Shown: positions 8,093 to 17,200, numbered from the stretch's first letter. The stretch: DNA of 64,000 bases from CAVVGB01 sp963747715 (GCA_963747715.1 CAVVGB010000007.1:1-64000), one strand, 5' to 3'. The notes: a model not told the origin generated them from the letters alone. Made by a program: numbers and translations.

Positions 8093-9307
8093 GCCACACC
8101 GCGCGCGCGGCCGTCGCGGCCGGACTCGCCTGTTTCGTTCTCGTCTGCGCGGCGTTTGCGTTTGCCTACCCCGCGAGCTCGCCGCTCGTCCCCGACCACG
8201 ACGGGGACGGACGCGACGTGGGCATGGCTTTACCTCGTCGCCGCGTCGGCAGCCTTTGCCGCGTACCTCGTCGGCCTGTACGCGCTCTCGGGCGGGCGCT
8301 TCACACACGCGCGCATCGTGATCGCGCTCGCGGTTGCGATTCAGGTCGCGCCGCTTGCGGGCCCCGTGCTGCTCTCGACCGACGTGTACACGTACTGGGA
8401 CTACGGGCGACTCTCCGCCGTGCACGGCGCCAATCCGTACGAGGACGAGCCGAGCACGTTCCCCGACGACCCGGCGTACCCGCGCATGGGCGCGCAGTGG
8501 CGCGACACGACGTCGGTGTACGGGCCGGGCTTCACGCTGGCGTCCGAAGCGCACGCGGTCGCGGTCGGCGAATCGGCCGGGGCGGCGGCGTGGGTGTACA
8601 AGGCCCTCGCGGCGGCCGCCATGGTTGCCCTCACTCTCCTGGCGGCCAGGCTCGGGTCGCGCCCGGCCTTCGCGGCGGCGTTCGTCGGCTGGAACCCTCT
8701 CCTCGCGCTCCACTTCGCGGGCGGCGGCCACAACGACGCGTGGATGATGGCGTTCGTTCTCGCCGCGCTCGCCCTGGCGGCGGCGGGACGTCGGCAGCTG
8801 GCGGGAGTGGCCTGGGCCGCCTCGATCGCGGTCAAGTGGCTTCCCATCGTCTTCCTCCCGCTCCGAGCGCTCGAGGCCCGAGCGACGCGCCGGCGTCTCG
8901 GCCATCTCGGCTTCGCCGTTGCCGCGACCGTGGTGGCCGCGTTCGCGTTCGCGCGCTACGGGACGGCGTGGGTCGAAGCCTTCGGGCCGCTGGCCGACAA
9001 CCTGCGCGACCAGGCCCGCTACAGCATCCCGAACCGGCTGGCGCAGCTCGGCCTTCCAGAGTCGGTCGCGGCAACCCTCCTCGCAGTGCTCTTCGCCGGC
9101 GCGTACGTCTGGCTCCTCGTCGAAGCGTGGCGGGGTCGCGCACGCCTCGGGCTCTGCGCCGGGCTCCTTCTCCTCGCCACGCCGTGGCTCGTGCCGTGGT
9201 ACGCCGTCTGGGCCGTGCCCCTCGCCGCGGTCGAGGAGGACGCGGCGGCCCGCTGGCTCGCGCTCGGCCTCTCCGCCTACCTCCTCAGGGACGCGGTGCC
9301 TCTCTAA
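8080..9307 (+). CDS. GT-C type mannosyltransferase-like membrane protein (MptA/MptB, GT87-like); N-terminal frameshift near 8210
   Basis: A polytopic membrane protein of about 405 residues with roughly ten hydrophobic segments. Motifs typical of polyprenol-phosphate-mannose-dependent alpha-mannosyltransferases are present: an acidic first loop ([19 protein letters not shown]), [25 protein letters not shown] and a late [15 protein letters not shown]. The part from 8220 on is clear. Upstream, another frame encodes a good signal anchor ([20 protein letters not shown]), preceded by RRVSHTARA, with no ATG, GTG or TTG. The best start is CTG at 8080, overlapping the PBP gene end by 13 bases. The frames join if one base is removed at about 8205-8215. 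A conservative start in the main frame is TTG 8156. Acceptor and linkage are unknown. Confidence 0.7.
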
Positions 9308-9318
9308 CGTAGCGGAGC

Positions 9319-10525
9319 GTGAACGAGCTCATCTCGATCGCCGAAGCGCAGAAGCTCGTGCTCGAGCGCGCCAAGCGGCTCGAAGCCGAGCGCGTTCCGA
9401 TCGAGCGCGCCGCCGGCCGCGTGCTGGCCGAGCCGGCCATCGCCGCCGTCGACCTGCCGCCGTTCCCGAGCTCGGCGATGGACGGGTTCGCGGTGCGCGC
9501 TGCCGACACCACCGGCGCGCCCGTGACGCTTCCCGTCGTCGCGCGGATCGCGGCGGGCTCTCCGGCGCCGGGCCCGCTCGGTCCGGGCGAGGCGATGGCG
9601 ATCGCGACCGGGGGAGCAGTGCCGGACGGCGCGGACTCGGTCGTTCCGATCGAGCTCGTCGAGGAGACCGACGAGCGTGTCGCGCTTGCCAAGCCGGTCG
9701 CCGAAGGAGCGCACGTTCGTCCACGCGGAGGCGACACAAGGGCGGGCGAGCCGATTCTCGAGCCGGGAACGCGCCTCGGTCCCGGTCAGGTCGCGGCGCT
9801 CGCCGCGGCCGGCGTGTCGGAGGTGCAGTGCGCGAAGCGCCCGCGCGTCGGCATTCTCGTCACGGGATCGGAGCTGCGCGACGCCCGGCGAGACGCTCGA
9901 GCCCGGACAGATCTACGAGTCGAACGGTCTCCTGCTTGCGACCGCGCTCCAGCTCGCAGGTGCCGTGCCCGCCCAGCTCGGCGTGGTCGCCGACGACGCT
10001 GCGGAGCACGAGCGCGCCATGGAGCGGGCGCTGCTCGGGTTCGACATGCTCGTCACCTCCGGTGGAGCGTCGGTCGGCGTGCACGACCTCGTGCGCGAGA
10101 CGCAAGCCAAGCTCAGGGTCGAGGAGATCTTCTGGGGCGTCGCCGTCAAGCCCGGCAAGCCCGTGGCGTTCGGCGTCCGGCGCGACCATCTCGTCTTCAA
10201 CCTGCCGGGCAATCCCGTCTCGGTGCTCGTGACCTTCGAGCTCTTCGTGCGTCCGGCGGTGAACGCCCTGCTCGGGATTCCCGATCCGCTGCCGTCCTTT
10301 GACCGCGGCGTGCTCGGCTCACCGATTCGCCGCAACGCTCACCGCGATGAGTTTCTCCGCGCCCGCGCTGAGCGCAGAAATGGCGTTGTCGTTCTCGACC
10401 CGCTACCGGGACAGGAGTCGCACATGATCGTGCGCGCCGGGCAGGCAAACGCGCTCGTCGCGGTCGAGGCGGGAGACGGCGAGATCGACGCGGGCGCCGA
10501 AGTGCAGTTCCTCGCGCTGGACTAG
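9319..10525 (+). CDS. moeA: Molybdopterin molybdenumtransferase MoeA; frameshift near 9890
   Basis: MoeA inserts molybdate into adenylated molybdopterin in the last step of molybdenum-cofactor synthesis. Domain order is normal: an N-terminal PPFPSSAMDGFAVRAADT motif, a KRPRVGILVTGSEL MogA-like domain, TSGGASVGVHDL, KPGKPVAFG, LPGNPVSVLVTFELF and a C-terminal beta domain. Total length is about 400 residues, as expected. The first frame is good up to TGSELRDA (about 9885) and the +1 frame continues with GETLEPGQIYESNG. One extra base in the run GACGCCCGGCG would explain the break. A GGAG lies just before the GTG start. MoaC and MogA are 11 kb away. The stop overlaps the convergent M28-like gene. 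Confidence 0.87.
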
Positions 10526-12408
10526 TTGTCGGCCGACTCTTCGGTCTCGACGGCCTCGAGGTGTGGTCGCCGCTCGGAGCGCGCGCGGCGCGCCACCAGT
10601 ACGAGCTGGCGGACCGATTCCCGGATGGGGCCTCGCTCGGGCCGGTCTTCTCTGGCCGGGTACGGCGCGTACCGGCCGGCCGCGAGGGCGCCCACCTGCG
10701 TCGCGGCCGCGCCCCACGCGAGGAATGCGAGTAGGAGCGGGACTGGCACGTAGCCGACGGAAGCGAGCGCGAGCATGTACCACGGCGCGTCGAAGCCGAG
10801 CTCGAACCGAAACGCGAACGAGCCGAGGAGAAGCAGCGGGCCCGCGAAACCCGCGGCGTACACGAGCAGGCGGGCACCGACGTTGTCCGCGACGTGCGGC
10901 AGCCACAGCCACGCGTGCAGCGAGGGCAGCACGAAGATGAGCGCGTAGGGATTCTGCGCCGCGACCACGAGCCCCACCAGTCCGAGCACGAGCATCGCGG
11001 CGAGATGACCGCCCAGCTCCTCGGAGCGGGTCACGTCACGCTGGGGAACGAGCCGCGGTCGTGCGACGAGCCAGCCGACTGTTGCCAAACTGGAAAACAT
11101 CATCAGGACGAGCACGGGCCAGTCGCCGGCAACCGGCGTGTCGAGTGCAATCGGGCGCGCCTCGCCGTTCGGCAGGAGACCGGCGAACGAGAAGAAGGCG
11201 AACAGCGCGCCCACCCACGCCCACACGCCCAGGCGGCTGGCGAAGCTCCGCAGCGCCGGGCCGAGCGAGATGTGCCGCCGGCGGCAGCGCGCGAAGAGAT
11301 CGACGGTCGCCGCCAGAAACGGGAGGAGCATCGCGAGCAGGAGGAACTGGACAGTCCAGCCGCGCACCAGCCGCGAGCCGACGTAGATATACGACTCGGT
11401 TCCGCGCGTGACCTCGGCGGCGGCGTCGAGCGAGCCGAGGAGCGCCTGCGCAGAGCGGCCGAGCTCGTCGAGGCTGGCGGCGTCGAGGGACGCGGCCGCA
11501 TCGCCGGCGGACGGATCCGGGCGGACACCCGCGGTGGTGATCGTGACTGCGGGAGTGCCGCGGGCGATGAACGGTCCCTGCTCGTACAGCGTGAAGGGGA
11601 AGGCGAGATCGATGAGTTGCGCGCCCGCACCCGGCCGCTCGGGTGCGCGTTGCGTCTGCGCGAGGATGCTCGCCTCGGCGGTCGCGATCAGCGGTGAGGC
11701 GGGAGAGCGTGACGTGTCGCCCGCGAACTCGATGCGCGGCGGACCGCGGCCGGCGATCGCATCGAGGTTGATGACAGCGATCGTGCGGCCCGCGTAATCG
11801 GAGTTGCGCGCAAAATGCTCGGCGCCGAGGCCGCCGTACGCACCGCCGTCCGTGGAGACGAAGACGATCGTGTGCGCAACGGCGGCGGTCCCGATGTTGC
11901 GGGCGAGCTCGAGCAGCGCGGCCGTGCCGGACCCGTTGTCGTTTGCTCCCGGCGACTCGCCGAGGTTGTCGCGGTGCGCCATCACGACGATGGTCTGGTT
12001 CGAGCGGGCGGCCGTGTCCTGAGGGCGCGAGGGTGCGACCGCGATGATGTTCTCGAAGCGCTCGCGACCGCGCCCGGGCACGTCCGCGGTGAAGGGCTGG
12101 CGCTCGACGGTGAAGCGGTAGCTCTGCAGCTGGGTGGCGACGTAGTCGGCCGCCTCACGCGAGTCGACCGTGCCCGGCGTGCGCTCCGGAGCCCGGCCCG
12201 CGAGCACGCGGGCGAACTGCACGGCTGTCGTGCGGTCGAACGAGGGCGGGAGGCGCGGCTGCTGGAGAGCGACGGGCCGGCCGACGCTGAAGGCGGCCAC
12301 CAGGAGCGGAACGGCGACGGCGATCCAGGCCGCTCGGTAGATCCGGCCCGAGACAGGCCTCTCTAGCGACCCGCGCCGGGGCCGTCGGCGCGGTGTGGGA
12401 TCGGCCAT
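10522..12408 (-). CDS. Membrane-anchored M28-like peptidase homolog, probable degenerate active site
   Basis: A 628-residue protein: a short basic N terminus, one membrane anchor (about residues 25-45), an extracytoplasmic M28-type domain (about 60-345), then a membrane region with about six to seven helices. The M28 fold is shown by VVMAHRDNLGESPGANDNGSG, which keeps the His-x-Asp and the bridging Asp, and by INLDAIAGRG. The segment where M28 enzymes have the catalytic Glu-Glu pair reads VSTDGGAYGGLGAEHF, with Gly in place of both Glu. The protein may therefore be a binding or scaffold protein, or an inactive homolog. Start ATG 12408 is chosen because the upstream frame is antisense to the next promoter. 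It is divergent from the response regulator (49-base gap). Confidence 0.75.
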   Translation of the reverse strand: MADPTPRRRPRRGSLERPVSGRIYRAAWIAVAVPLLVAAFSVGRPVALQQPRLPPSFDRTTAVQFARVLAGRAPERTPGTVDSREAADYVATQLQSYRFTVERQPFTADVPGRGRERFENIIAVAPSRPQDTAARSNQTIVVMAHRDNLGESPGANDNGSGTAALLELARNIGTAAVAHTIVFVSTDGGAYGGLGAEHFARNSDYAGRTIAVINLDAIAGRGPPRIEFAGDTSRSPASPLIATAEASILAQTQRAPERPGAGAQLIDLAFPFTLYEQGPFIARGTPAVTITTAGVRPDPSAGDAAASLDAASLDELGRSAQALLGSLDAAAEVTRGTESYIYVGSRLVRGWTVQFLLLAMLLPFLAATVDLFARCRRRHISLGPALRSFASRLGVWAWVGALFAFFSFAGLLPNGEARPIALDTPVAGDWPVLVLMMFSSLATVGWLVARPRLVPQRDVTRSEELGGHLAAMLVLGLVGLVVAAQNPYALIFVLPSLHAWLWLPHVADNVGARLLVYAAGFAGPLLLLGSFAFRFELGFDAPWYMLALASVGYVPVPLLLAFLAWGAAATQVGALAAGRYAPYPAREDRPERGPIRESVRQLVLVARRARSERRPHLEAVETEESADN

Positions 12409-12457
12409 GGCCGTCGATGAGTCTAGTGCTTCGGCGCTCTCCCTATCCTTTGTCGGG

Positions 12458-13156
12458 ATGATCCAGGAGGCGACGATTCTCCTCGTCGAGGACGAGGAAT
12501 CGGTGACCAAGCTTCTCACGTTCCCCCTCGAAAGCGACGGTTACAGGGTCGTTCACGCTGCGGACGGCGAGGAAGCCCTCCGGCTGTTCGGGGAGAACGA
12601 GGTCGACCTTGTCGTGCTCGACATCATGCTTCCGAAGATCGACGGGCTCGAGGTCTGCCGGCGCCTGCGTGCCCAGAGCGCCGTCCCGATCATCATCCTG
12701 ACCGCGCGCGGCGAGGAGCTCGACAAGGTCGTCGGGCTCGAGCTCGGCGCCGACGACTACATCACGAAGCCGTTCTCGATCCGCGAGTTTCGAAGCCGCG
12801 TGCGCGCGCAGCTGCGCCGCGCCCAGCTTCCGCCGGTCGCCGCGCGGGCCGACGTCATCGATGCGGACGGCGTGCGGATCGACGTCGTCCGCCGCATCGT
12901 GGCCGTCCGCGGCGAGCCGGTGCAGCTCACCTTCCTCGAATTCGAGCTCCTTCGCACTCTGGCCTCCAATCCAGGCCGGGTCTACTCGCGGCAGGCGCTT
13001 CTCGAGATGCTTCGCGGCGGCGCCGACTACCGCGATCCGCGGACGATCGACGTCCACGTGCGCCACCTGCGCGAGAAGATCGAGCGCGACCCCGGAGAGC
13101 CGGAGTACATCTTCACCGTCCGCGGCGTGGGCTATCGCTTTCGTGAGGCCACGTGA
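12458..13156 (+). CDS. OmpR/PhoB-type response regulator
   Basis: A 232-residue two-component regulator. The receiver domain has the acidic pair in LLVEDEES, the phospho-acceptor Asp at residue 55 (LVVLDIMLP), the Thr of ILTARG and the Lys of YITKPF. The C-terminal winged-helix domain is shown by LTFLEFELLRTLASNPGRV, the recognition segment RTIDVHVRHLREKIE, and FTVRGVGYRF. ATG 12458 aligns with the family start; frames further upstream are non-coding. The stop overlaps the GTG start of the kinase gene (GTGA), so the two proteins are made together. Confidence 0.93.
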   Translation: MIQEATILLVEDEESVTKLLTFPLESDGYRVVHAADGEEALRLFGENEVDLVVLDIMLPKIDGLEVCRRLRAQSAVPIIILTARGEELDKVVGLELGADDYITKPFSIREFRSRVRAQLRRAQLPPVAARADVIDADGVRIDVVRRIVAVRGEPVQLTFLEFELLRTLASNPGRVYSRQALLEMLRGGADYRDPRTIDVHVRHLREKIERDPGEPEYIFTVRGVGYRFREAT

Positions 13157-14586
13157 ACGCCCGCACGCCCCGAGTCCGCCTCAGCCTGAAGATCGGCCTG
13201 GCCCTCTTCCTCGTTGTCGTGGGCGCGCTCGGGATCGTCTACCTCGCCGTCGTCCCTCAGCTCGAGTCCCGCCTCGTCGACGCGAAGATCAGGGAGCTCG
13301 AGCGCTCTGCGCCCTCCGTGACCGCGCAGGTCGAGCGGGCCGACCCCTTCCAGGACTACGCCAACCTCGCCAACTTCTTCGCCTCGAGCCTCAATGCCAG
13401 GGTGGTCATCTTCGACCGGCTCGACGAGTCGGCGCTCCTTCCGCTGGCCGATTCGAGCGGTCTTCGCTCCGGCGACGTCCAGCGCGACCCTGTCGCCCTC
13501 GAGGCGGCTCGGACGGGGCTGCGGGCCTCCGGGCGCGTGACGCGGGGCGAGCGGGAGTTCGCCGAGGTGGCGGTGCCCGCCGGCCCCTCGAAGGTCGTGC
13601 TCCTGTCGGCCTCGCTCCGGGACGCCCTCGCCAACGTCAATCTCGTCCAGCGGAGCCTCCTGTTCTCCGGCCTCCTCGCTCTGCTCGTCTCCTGGGCGGC
13701 GGGCTACATCGCCGCCTGGCGCTTCAGCGCCCGGATCCGGCGCCTGGAGCGGGCTGCCGACCGGATCGCGGCCGGGGACTTCGACGTGCCCGTGCACGAC
13801 CCGGCCAAGGACGAGGTCGGCCAGCTGGCCCAGGCCTTCGAGAGCATGCGGGTGCGCCTGGCCCGGCTGGAGCACGCCCGCCGTGAGTTCATCGGCAACG
13901 CCTCTCACGAGCTCCGGACGCCCCTCTTCGCCCTGGGTGGCTTTCTCGAGCTCCTCACCGACGAGGAGCTCGAGGAGAACGTCCGGCGGGAGTTCCTGGT
14001 CGAGATGAGGGGCCAGGTGGAGCGGCTGACCAAGCTGGCGACCGACCTCCTAGACCTGACGCGGCTGGATGCCGGCCAGCTCGCGGTCGAGAAGGAGCCG
14101 GTCGACTTGACCGCCGCCGCCCGCACCGTCTGCGAGGAGTTCCGTGCCGTCGCAGAGGCCTCCGAGCATGAGGTCGCGACGGCCACCGATGGGCCCATCC
14201 ATGCCCTCGGGGACGAGCAGCGGGTGCTCCAGGTGGCGAGGGCCCTCGTCGAGAACGCCATCCGGCACACTCCGGAGGGGACGAAGGTGCGGCTCGAGGC
14301 CGGAATCGGCGAGGAGGGCGCGTTTCTGGCCGTTTGCGACGATGGGCCGGGAATCGCGGCCTCAGAGCAGCGGCACCTCTTCGATCGCTTCTACCGGGCC
14401 GACGGCGGCAAGGCGTTCGGCAGCGGGCTCGGTCTCGCGATCGCCTCGGAGCTCGCGGCCCGCATGGATGGTCGCCTCGAGGTCCGTTCGCAGCCTGGCG
14501 ACACCGTTTTCACCCTATGTCTCCCACCAACAGGTCCGGAAAAGCCGATTTCACATGGAACGCAAACCGAGCTCCACCCGCGCTAG
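13153..14586 (+). CDS. Sensor histidine kinase (HAMP, HisKA, HATPase), partner of the preceding regulator
   Basis: A 477-residue membrane kinase. A first membrane segment (about residues 12-35), an extracytoplasmic sensor region and a second segment (about 170-190) are followed by a HAMP domain (RRLERAADRIAAGDFDV). HisKA comes next with the phospho-His at residue 252 (NASHELRTPL), then an ATPase domain with the N box (ENAIRHTPEGT), DDGPGIA and GSGLGLAIA. The ligand is unknown. The expected end of the ATPase domain is TVFTLCLPP; the last 18 residues after it (TGPEKPISH onward) look unrelated to the family. Their coding DNA overlaps the end of a LAGLIDADG gene on the other strand, so the natural stop may have been displaced. 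Confidence 0.92.
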   Translation: MNARTPRVRLSLKIGLALFLVVVGALGIVYLAVVPQLESRLVDAKIRELERSAPSVTAQVERADPFQDYANLANFFASSLNARVVIFDRLDESALLPLADSSGLRSGDVQRDPVALEAARTGLRASGRVTRGEREFAEVAVPAGPSKVVLLSASLRDALANVNLVQRSLLFSGLLALLVSWAAGYIAAWRFSARIRRLERAADRIAAGDFDVPVHDPAKDEVGQLAQAFESMRVRLARLEHARREFIGNASHELRTPLFALGGFLELLTDEELEENVRREFLVEMRGQVERLTKLATDLLDLTRLDAGQLAVEKEPVDLTAAARTVCEEFRAVAEASEHEVATATDGPIHALGDEQRVLQVARALVENAIRHTPEGTKVRLEAGIGEEGAFLAVCDDGPGIAASEQRHLFDRFYRADGGKAFGSGLGLAIASELAARMDGRLEVRSQPGDTVFTLCLPPTGPEKPISHGTQTELHPR

Positions 14587-14868
14587 ACGGCGCGGGCTCA
14601 ACCAGGGCGCCAGAGTCAGAAACGTCGTTCGGGCAGACCGTCCATAACAGACCCAGGCCCATCGCGGCTTCCTCTTGAAGCCGTCCTTGAACTGCTTCGT
14701 GTAGGGCCCGTAGATCTTCCCAGTCCCGACGATCTCGCAAAACCGTTCGAGGACATCCAGGTCGGTGTTCTGAACTCTGAGGTGCAGAGAACTCCCACAC
14801 ATGGTGATCGTGCCTTCGCCCTCGAAAAATCCTGCCGCCCACGCAATCTCAGGGTTTATCTGGCACAC
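14551..14868 (-). CDS. Small single-motif LAGLIDADG-type homing-endonuclease-like protein
   Basis: A 105-residue protein beginning near residue 6 with EIAWAAGFFEGEGTITM. This is the LAGLIDADG signature in the variant form (AAGFFEGEG) common to small free-standing members, with the acidic residue that binds metal at the end of the helix. A beta-rich DNA-contacting region follows (LHLRVQNTDLDVLERF, GKIYGPY, WAWVCYG). Single-motif members act as homodimers. The GTG start at 14868 follows AAACCCT-type sequence without a strong Shine-Dalgarno. Its 3' end overlaps the last 36 bases of the histidine kinase on the opposite strand. It sits between two housekeeping genes and has no other mobile-element gene nearby. 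Confidence 0.7.
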   Translation of the reverse strand: MCQINPEIAWAAGFFEGEGTITMCGSSLHLRVQNTDLDVLERFCEIVGTGKIYGPYTKQFKDGFKRKPRWAWVCYGRSARTTFLTLAPWLSPRRLARVELGLRSM

Positions 14869-14910
14869 CTAGCAAGGCTGCCCGCGGCATCGGCTGGCCA
14901 CCTGGCTTAA

Positions 14911-14943
14911 AAAGACGAGTGTTCGCTCGTCGGGACCCGTTTT
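14911..14943. terminator. Hairpin with flanking A and T tracts, candidate terminator
   Basis: GACGAG (14914-14919) pairs with CTCGTC (14926-14931) around a six-base loop. Five A residues flank it on the left, which makes a TTTTT tail when read on the minus strand. To the right is a small CGGG/CCCG stem followed by TTTT. It can end transcription in either direction: the kinase transcript from the left, or antisense transcription from the htrA side. Confidence 0.45.
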
Positions 14944-15009
14944 CAGAGCAAACCGGCACATTGCGCGACGGCGGGTCGGTCGGTTGAGCAACCGGTGACG
15001 GTGACTACC

Positions 15010-16242
15010 ATGCGACGAGTGCGCCCGGGAGCCGTCGCAGTCATCGCCGTCGTTTGCGCCCTCCTGGGGGGCACGGCCGCCCTCGTCGTCGGCAAGGCGG
15101 CCGGGTGGATCGACGACGACCCGGAGACCGTCCTCGTCTCGAGCGGGAACGGCGCCACGCCCATCCCCGCGCGGGTGGACGAGGAGGCCACCGCGAAGCC
15201 CCTGCCCGGGAACGACTTCGACGCTGCCGAGGTCTACCGCACTCGTGCCAACGGCGTGGTCACCATCATCGCCGTCTTCGGCGAGGAAGGCAGCGACGCC
15301 GGGCTTGCCCAGGGGTCCGGGTTCGTCGTTTCGGACGACGGCTACGTCCTCACGAACTCGCACGTCGTCACGACGGCCGGCGAAGGCGGGGCGAACGAGC
15401 AACCCGACCCGGCCAGAGACGTCTTCGTCGAGTTCCGCGACGGCGACCGCGTGCCGGCCAAGGTGGTGGGCTGGGACATCTTCGACGACGTCGGCCTCCT
15501 CAAGGTCGATCCCGACGACCACGAGCTCAAACCCGTGCCGCTGGGCGACTCGAGCCGAGTCGTCGTCGGCGAGCCGGTCGCTTCGATCGGCAGTCCGTTC
15601 GGGCAGATGAGCTCGCTCTCAGTCGGCGTCGTCTCGGCCACGGAGCGCTCGATCGAGTCGCTGACGTCACGGTACAACCTCGTCGACGCGATCCAGACCG
15701 ATGCGCCGATCAACCGCGGCAACTCGGGCGGCCCCATGTTCAACGCCCGGGGGCTCGTGATTGGGATCAACGCCCAGATCCGTACCGAGTCGGGCACCGC
15801 GGAGGGCGTCGGCTTCGCCGTGCCGATCAACTCGGCGAAGCGCTCGATGGAGCAGTTGATCGCCACCGGAAAAGTGCGGTACGCCTGGTTGGGCATCGAG
15901 ACGCAGACCGTCACGCCGAGGCTGGCGGAGCGCTTCGACTTTCCGGCCGGACACGGCGCGGCGGTGCAGACGGTCGTCCCGAACAGTCCGGCCCAGCGCG
16001 CCGGTCTCCACGGCGGCGGCCAGGAGCGGGAGTTCGCCGGAATCCCGTTTCGGCCCGGCGGCGATCTCATCGTCGCGATCGACGGCGCCCCGGTCGAGAC
16101 GGCCGAGGACGTCGTCCGCGCAGTCACCGAGCGCCTGTTGCCCGGTCAGACAACAGAGCTGACGGTGTTTCGCTCCGGTGAGCGGCGCGTCATTCGCGTC
16201 ACGCTCGGCGAGCGGCCTCTGACCCCCGCCGGCGGCCGGTAG
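15010..16242 (+). CDS. htrA: Membrane-anchored HtrA/DegP-type serine protease with PDZ domain
   Basis: An S1C protease of about 410 residues with an N-terminal basic stretch and one membrane helix (AVAVIAVVCALLGGTAALVVG), then a short linker and the catalytic domain outside the membrane. The triad is visible: His118 (TNSHVV), Asp160 (DDVGLLKV) and Ser239 (RGNSGGPMF). The activation and oxyanion segments (PVASIGSPFGQ) are normal. The C-terminal PDZ domain starts near residue 290 and contains VVPNSPAQRAGL and GGDLIVAIDG. These proteases degrade or hold misfolded envelope proteins. In-frame GTGs at 14995 and 15001 are alternative starts. The orphan methylase follows after 18 bases. Confidence 0.92.
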   Translation: MRRVRPGAVAVIAVVCALLGGTAALVVGKAAGWIDDDPETVLVSSGNGATPIPARVDEEATAKPLPGNDFDAAEVYRTRANGVVTIIAVFGEEGSDAGLAQGSGFVVSDDGYVLTNSHVVTTAGEGGANEQPDPARDVFVEFRDGDRVPAKVVGWDIFDDVGLLKVDPDDHELKPVPLGDSSRVVVGEPVASIGSPFGQMSSLSVGVVSATERSIESLTSRYNLVDAIQTDAPINRGNSGGPMFNARGLVIGINAQIRTESGTAEGVGFAVPINSAKRSMEQLIATGKVRYAWLGIETQTVTPRLAERFDFPAGHGAAVQTVVPNSPAQRAGLHGGGQEREFAGIPFRPGGDLIVAIDGAPVETAEDVVRAVTERLLPGQTTELTVFRSGERRVIRVTLGERPLTPAGGR

Positions 16243-16260
16243 CAGCACTACATTTGGTCG

Positions 16261-17118
16261 ATGGCGGGCCGTCCCGGCGCCGATCTCATCCTGCTCGGCG
16301 ACAACCTCGAGCTCCTGCCGACCTTTGCGGACGAGTCGTTCCACCTCGTCTACGTCGACCCGCCGTTCAACACGGGAAGAGAGCAGCGGCGGCGGACGCT
16401 GAAGACCGTGCCCGACTCGGACGGCGACCGAGTCGGCTTTCAGGGCCACCGCTACAGGACGCCGCTTGCTCGCCGAGTCGTCGTACCGCGACTCGTTCGA
16501 CGACTACCTCGCCTTTCTCGAGCCCCGTCTGCGCGAGGCGCGTCGCCTGCTCGCCGTGACGGGGACGCTGTACTTCCACATCGACTATCGCGAGGCGCAC
16601 TACTGCAAGCTCCTGCTCGACGAGCTCTTCGGCCGCGAGTGCTTCCTCAACGAGATCATCTGGGCCTACGACTACGGCGCGCGGGCGCGACGGCGCTGGC
16701 CGGCGAAGCACGACACGATCCTCGTGTACGTCAAGGACCCCGAGCGGTACCACTTCGACGCCGACGAGGTCGACCGCGATCCCGTACATGGCGCCCGGGC
16801 TCGTCACCGCCGAGAAGGCCGCGCGCGGCAAGCTTCCGACGGACGTCTGGTGGCACACGATCGTGTCCGCCGACGGGCAAGGAGAAGACCGGCTACCCGA
16901 CGCAGAAGCCGGAGGGAATCGTTCGCCGCATGGTTCTCGCCTCGACGAGACCCGGTGATTGGTGTCTCGACTTCTTCGCCGGGAGCGGCACGCTCGGAGC
17001 GGTCGCGGCCCAGCTCGGGCGCCGCTACGTCCTCATTGACTCGAGTGTGGAAGCCGTTACCGTCGCTCGAAAGCGCCTTGCGCCGTTTCAACGGGAGGCT
17101 GCCAGGGTAGTCGGGTAG
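16261..17118 (+). CDS. Beta-class DNA methyltransferase (N6-adenine or N4-cytosine), broken by three +1 frameshifts
   Basis: The pieces assemble into one methyltransferase of about 285 residues. Segment 1 (frame of 16261) has LLGDNLELLPTF and the catalytic motif VYVDPPFNTG. Segment 2 (from about 16470) has LLAESSYRDSFDDYLAFLEP and ECFLNEIIWAYDYG. Segment 3 (from about 16785) has YMAPGLVTAEKAARGKLPTDVWWH. Segment 4 (from about 16870) has KTGYPTQKPEGI and the SAM-binding motif DFFAGSGTLGA. Motif IV before motif I is the beta-class order. Each break is net +1, so the start and end frames agree. No restriction endonuclease is nearby, so this looks like an orphan methylase. The target sequence cannot be read from this. 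Confidence 0.78.
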   Translation: MAGRPGADLILLGDNLELLPTFADESFHLVYVDPPFNTGREQRRRTLKTVPDSDGDRVGFQGHRYRTPLARRVVVPRLVRRLPRLSRAPSARGASPARRDGDAVLPHRLSRGALLQAPARRALRPRVLPQRDHLGLRLRRAGATALAGEARHDPRVRQGPRAVPLRRRRGRPRSRTWRPGSSPPRRPRAASFRRTSGGTRSCPPTGKEKTGYPTQKPEGIVRRMVLASTRPGDWCLDFFAGSGTLGAVAAQLGRRYVLIDSSVEAVTVARKRLAPFQREAARVVG

Positions 17119-17200
17119 GGCGAGAGGGGTCCGCCCACCTTCCTCGAGACGGGAACACCCCGAAAATGAATCTGTTCTCCACTCCGGCTACGGCGACGAG

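Noticed and set aside
14869..14994. Group I intron or intein hosting the LAGLIDADG protein
   Set aside because: The neighbouring kinase and protease are each continuous, and no intein splicing motifs or intron core pairings are evident.
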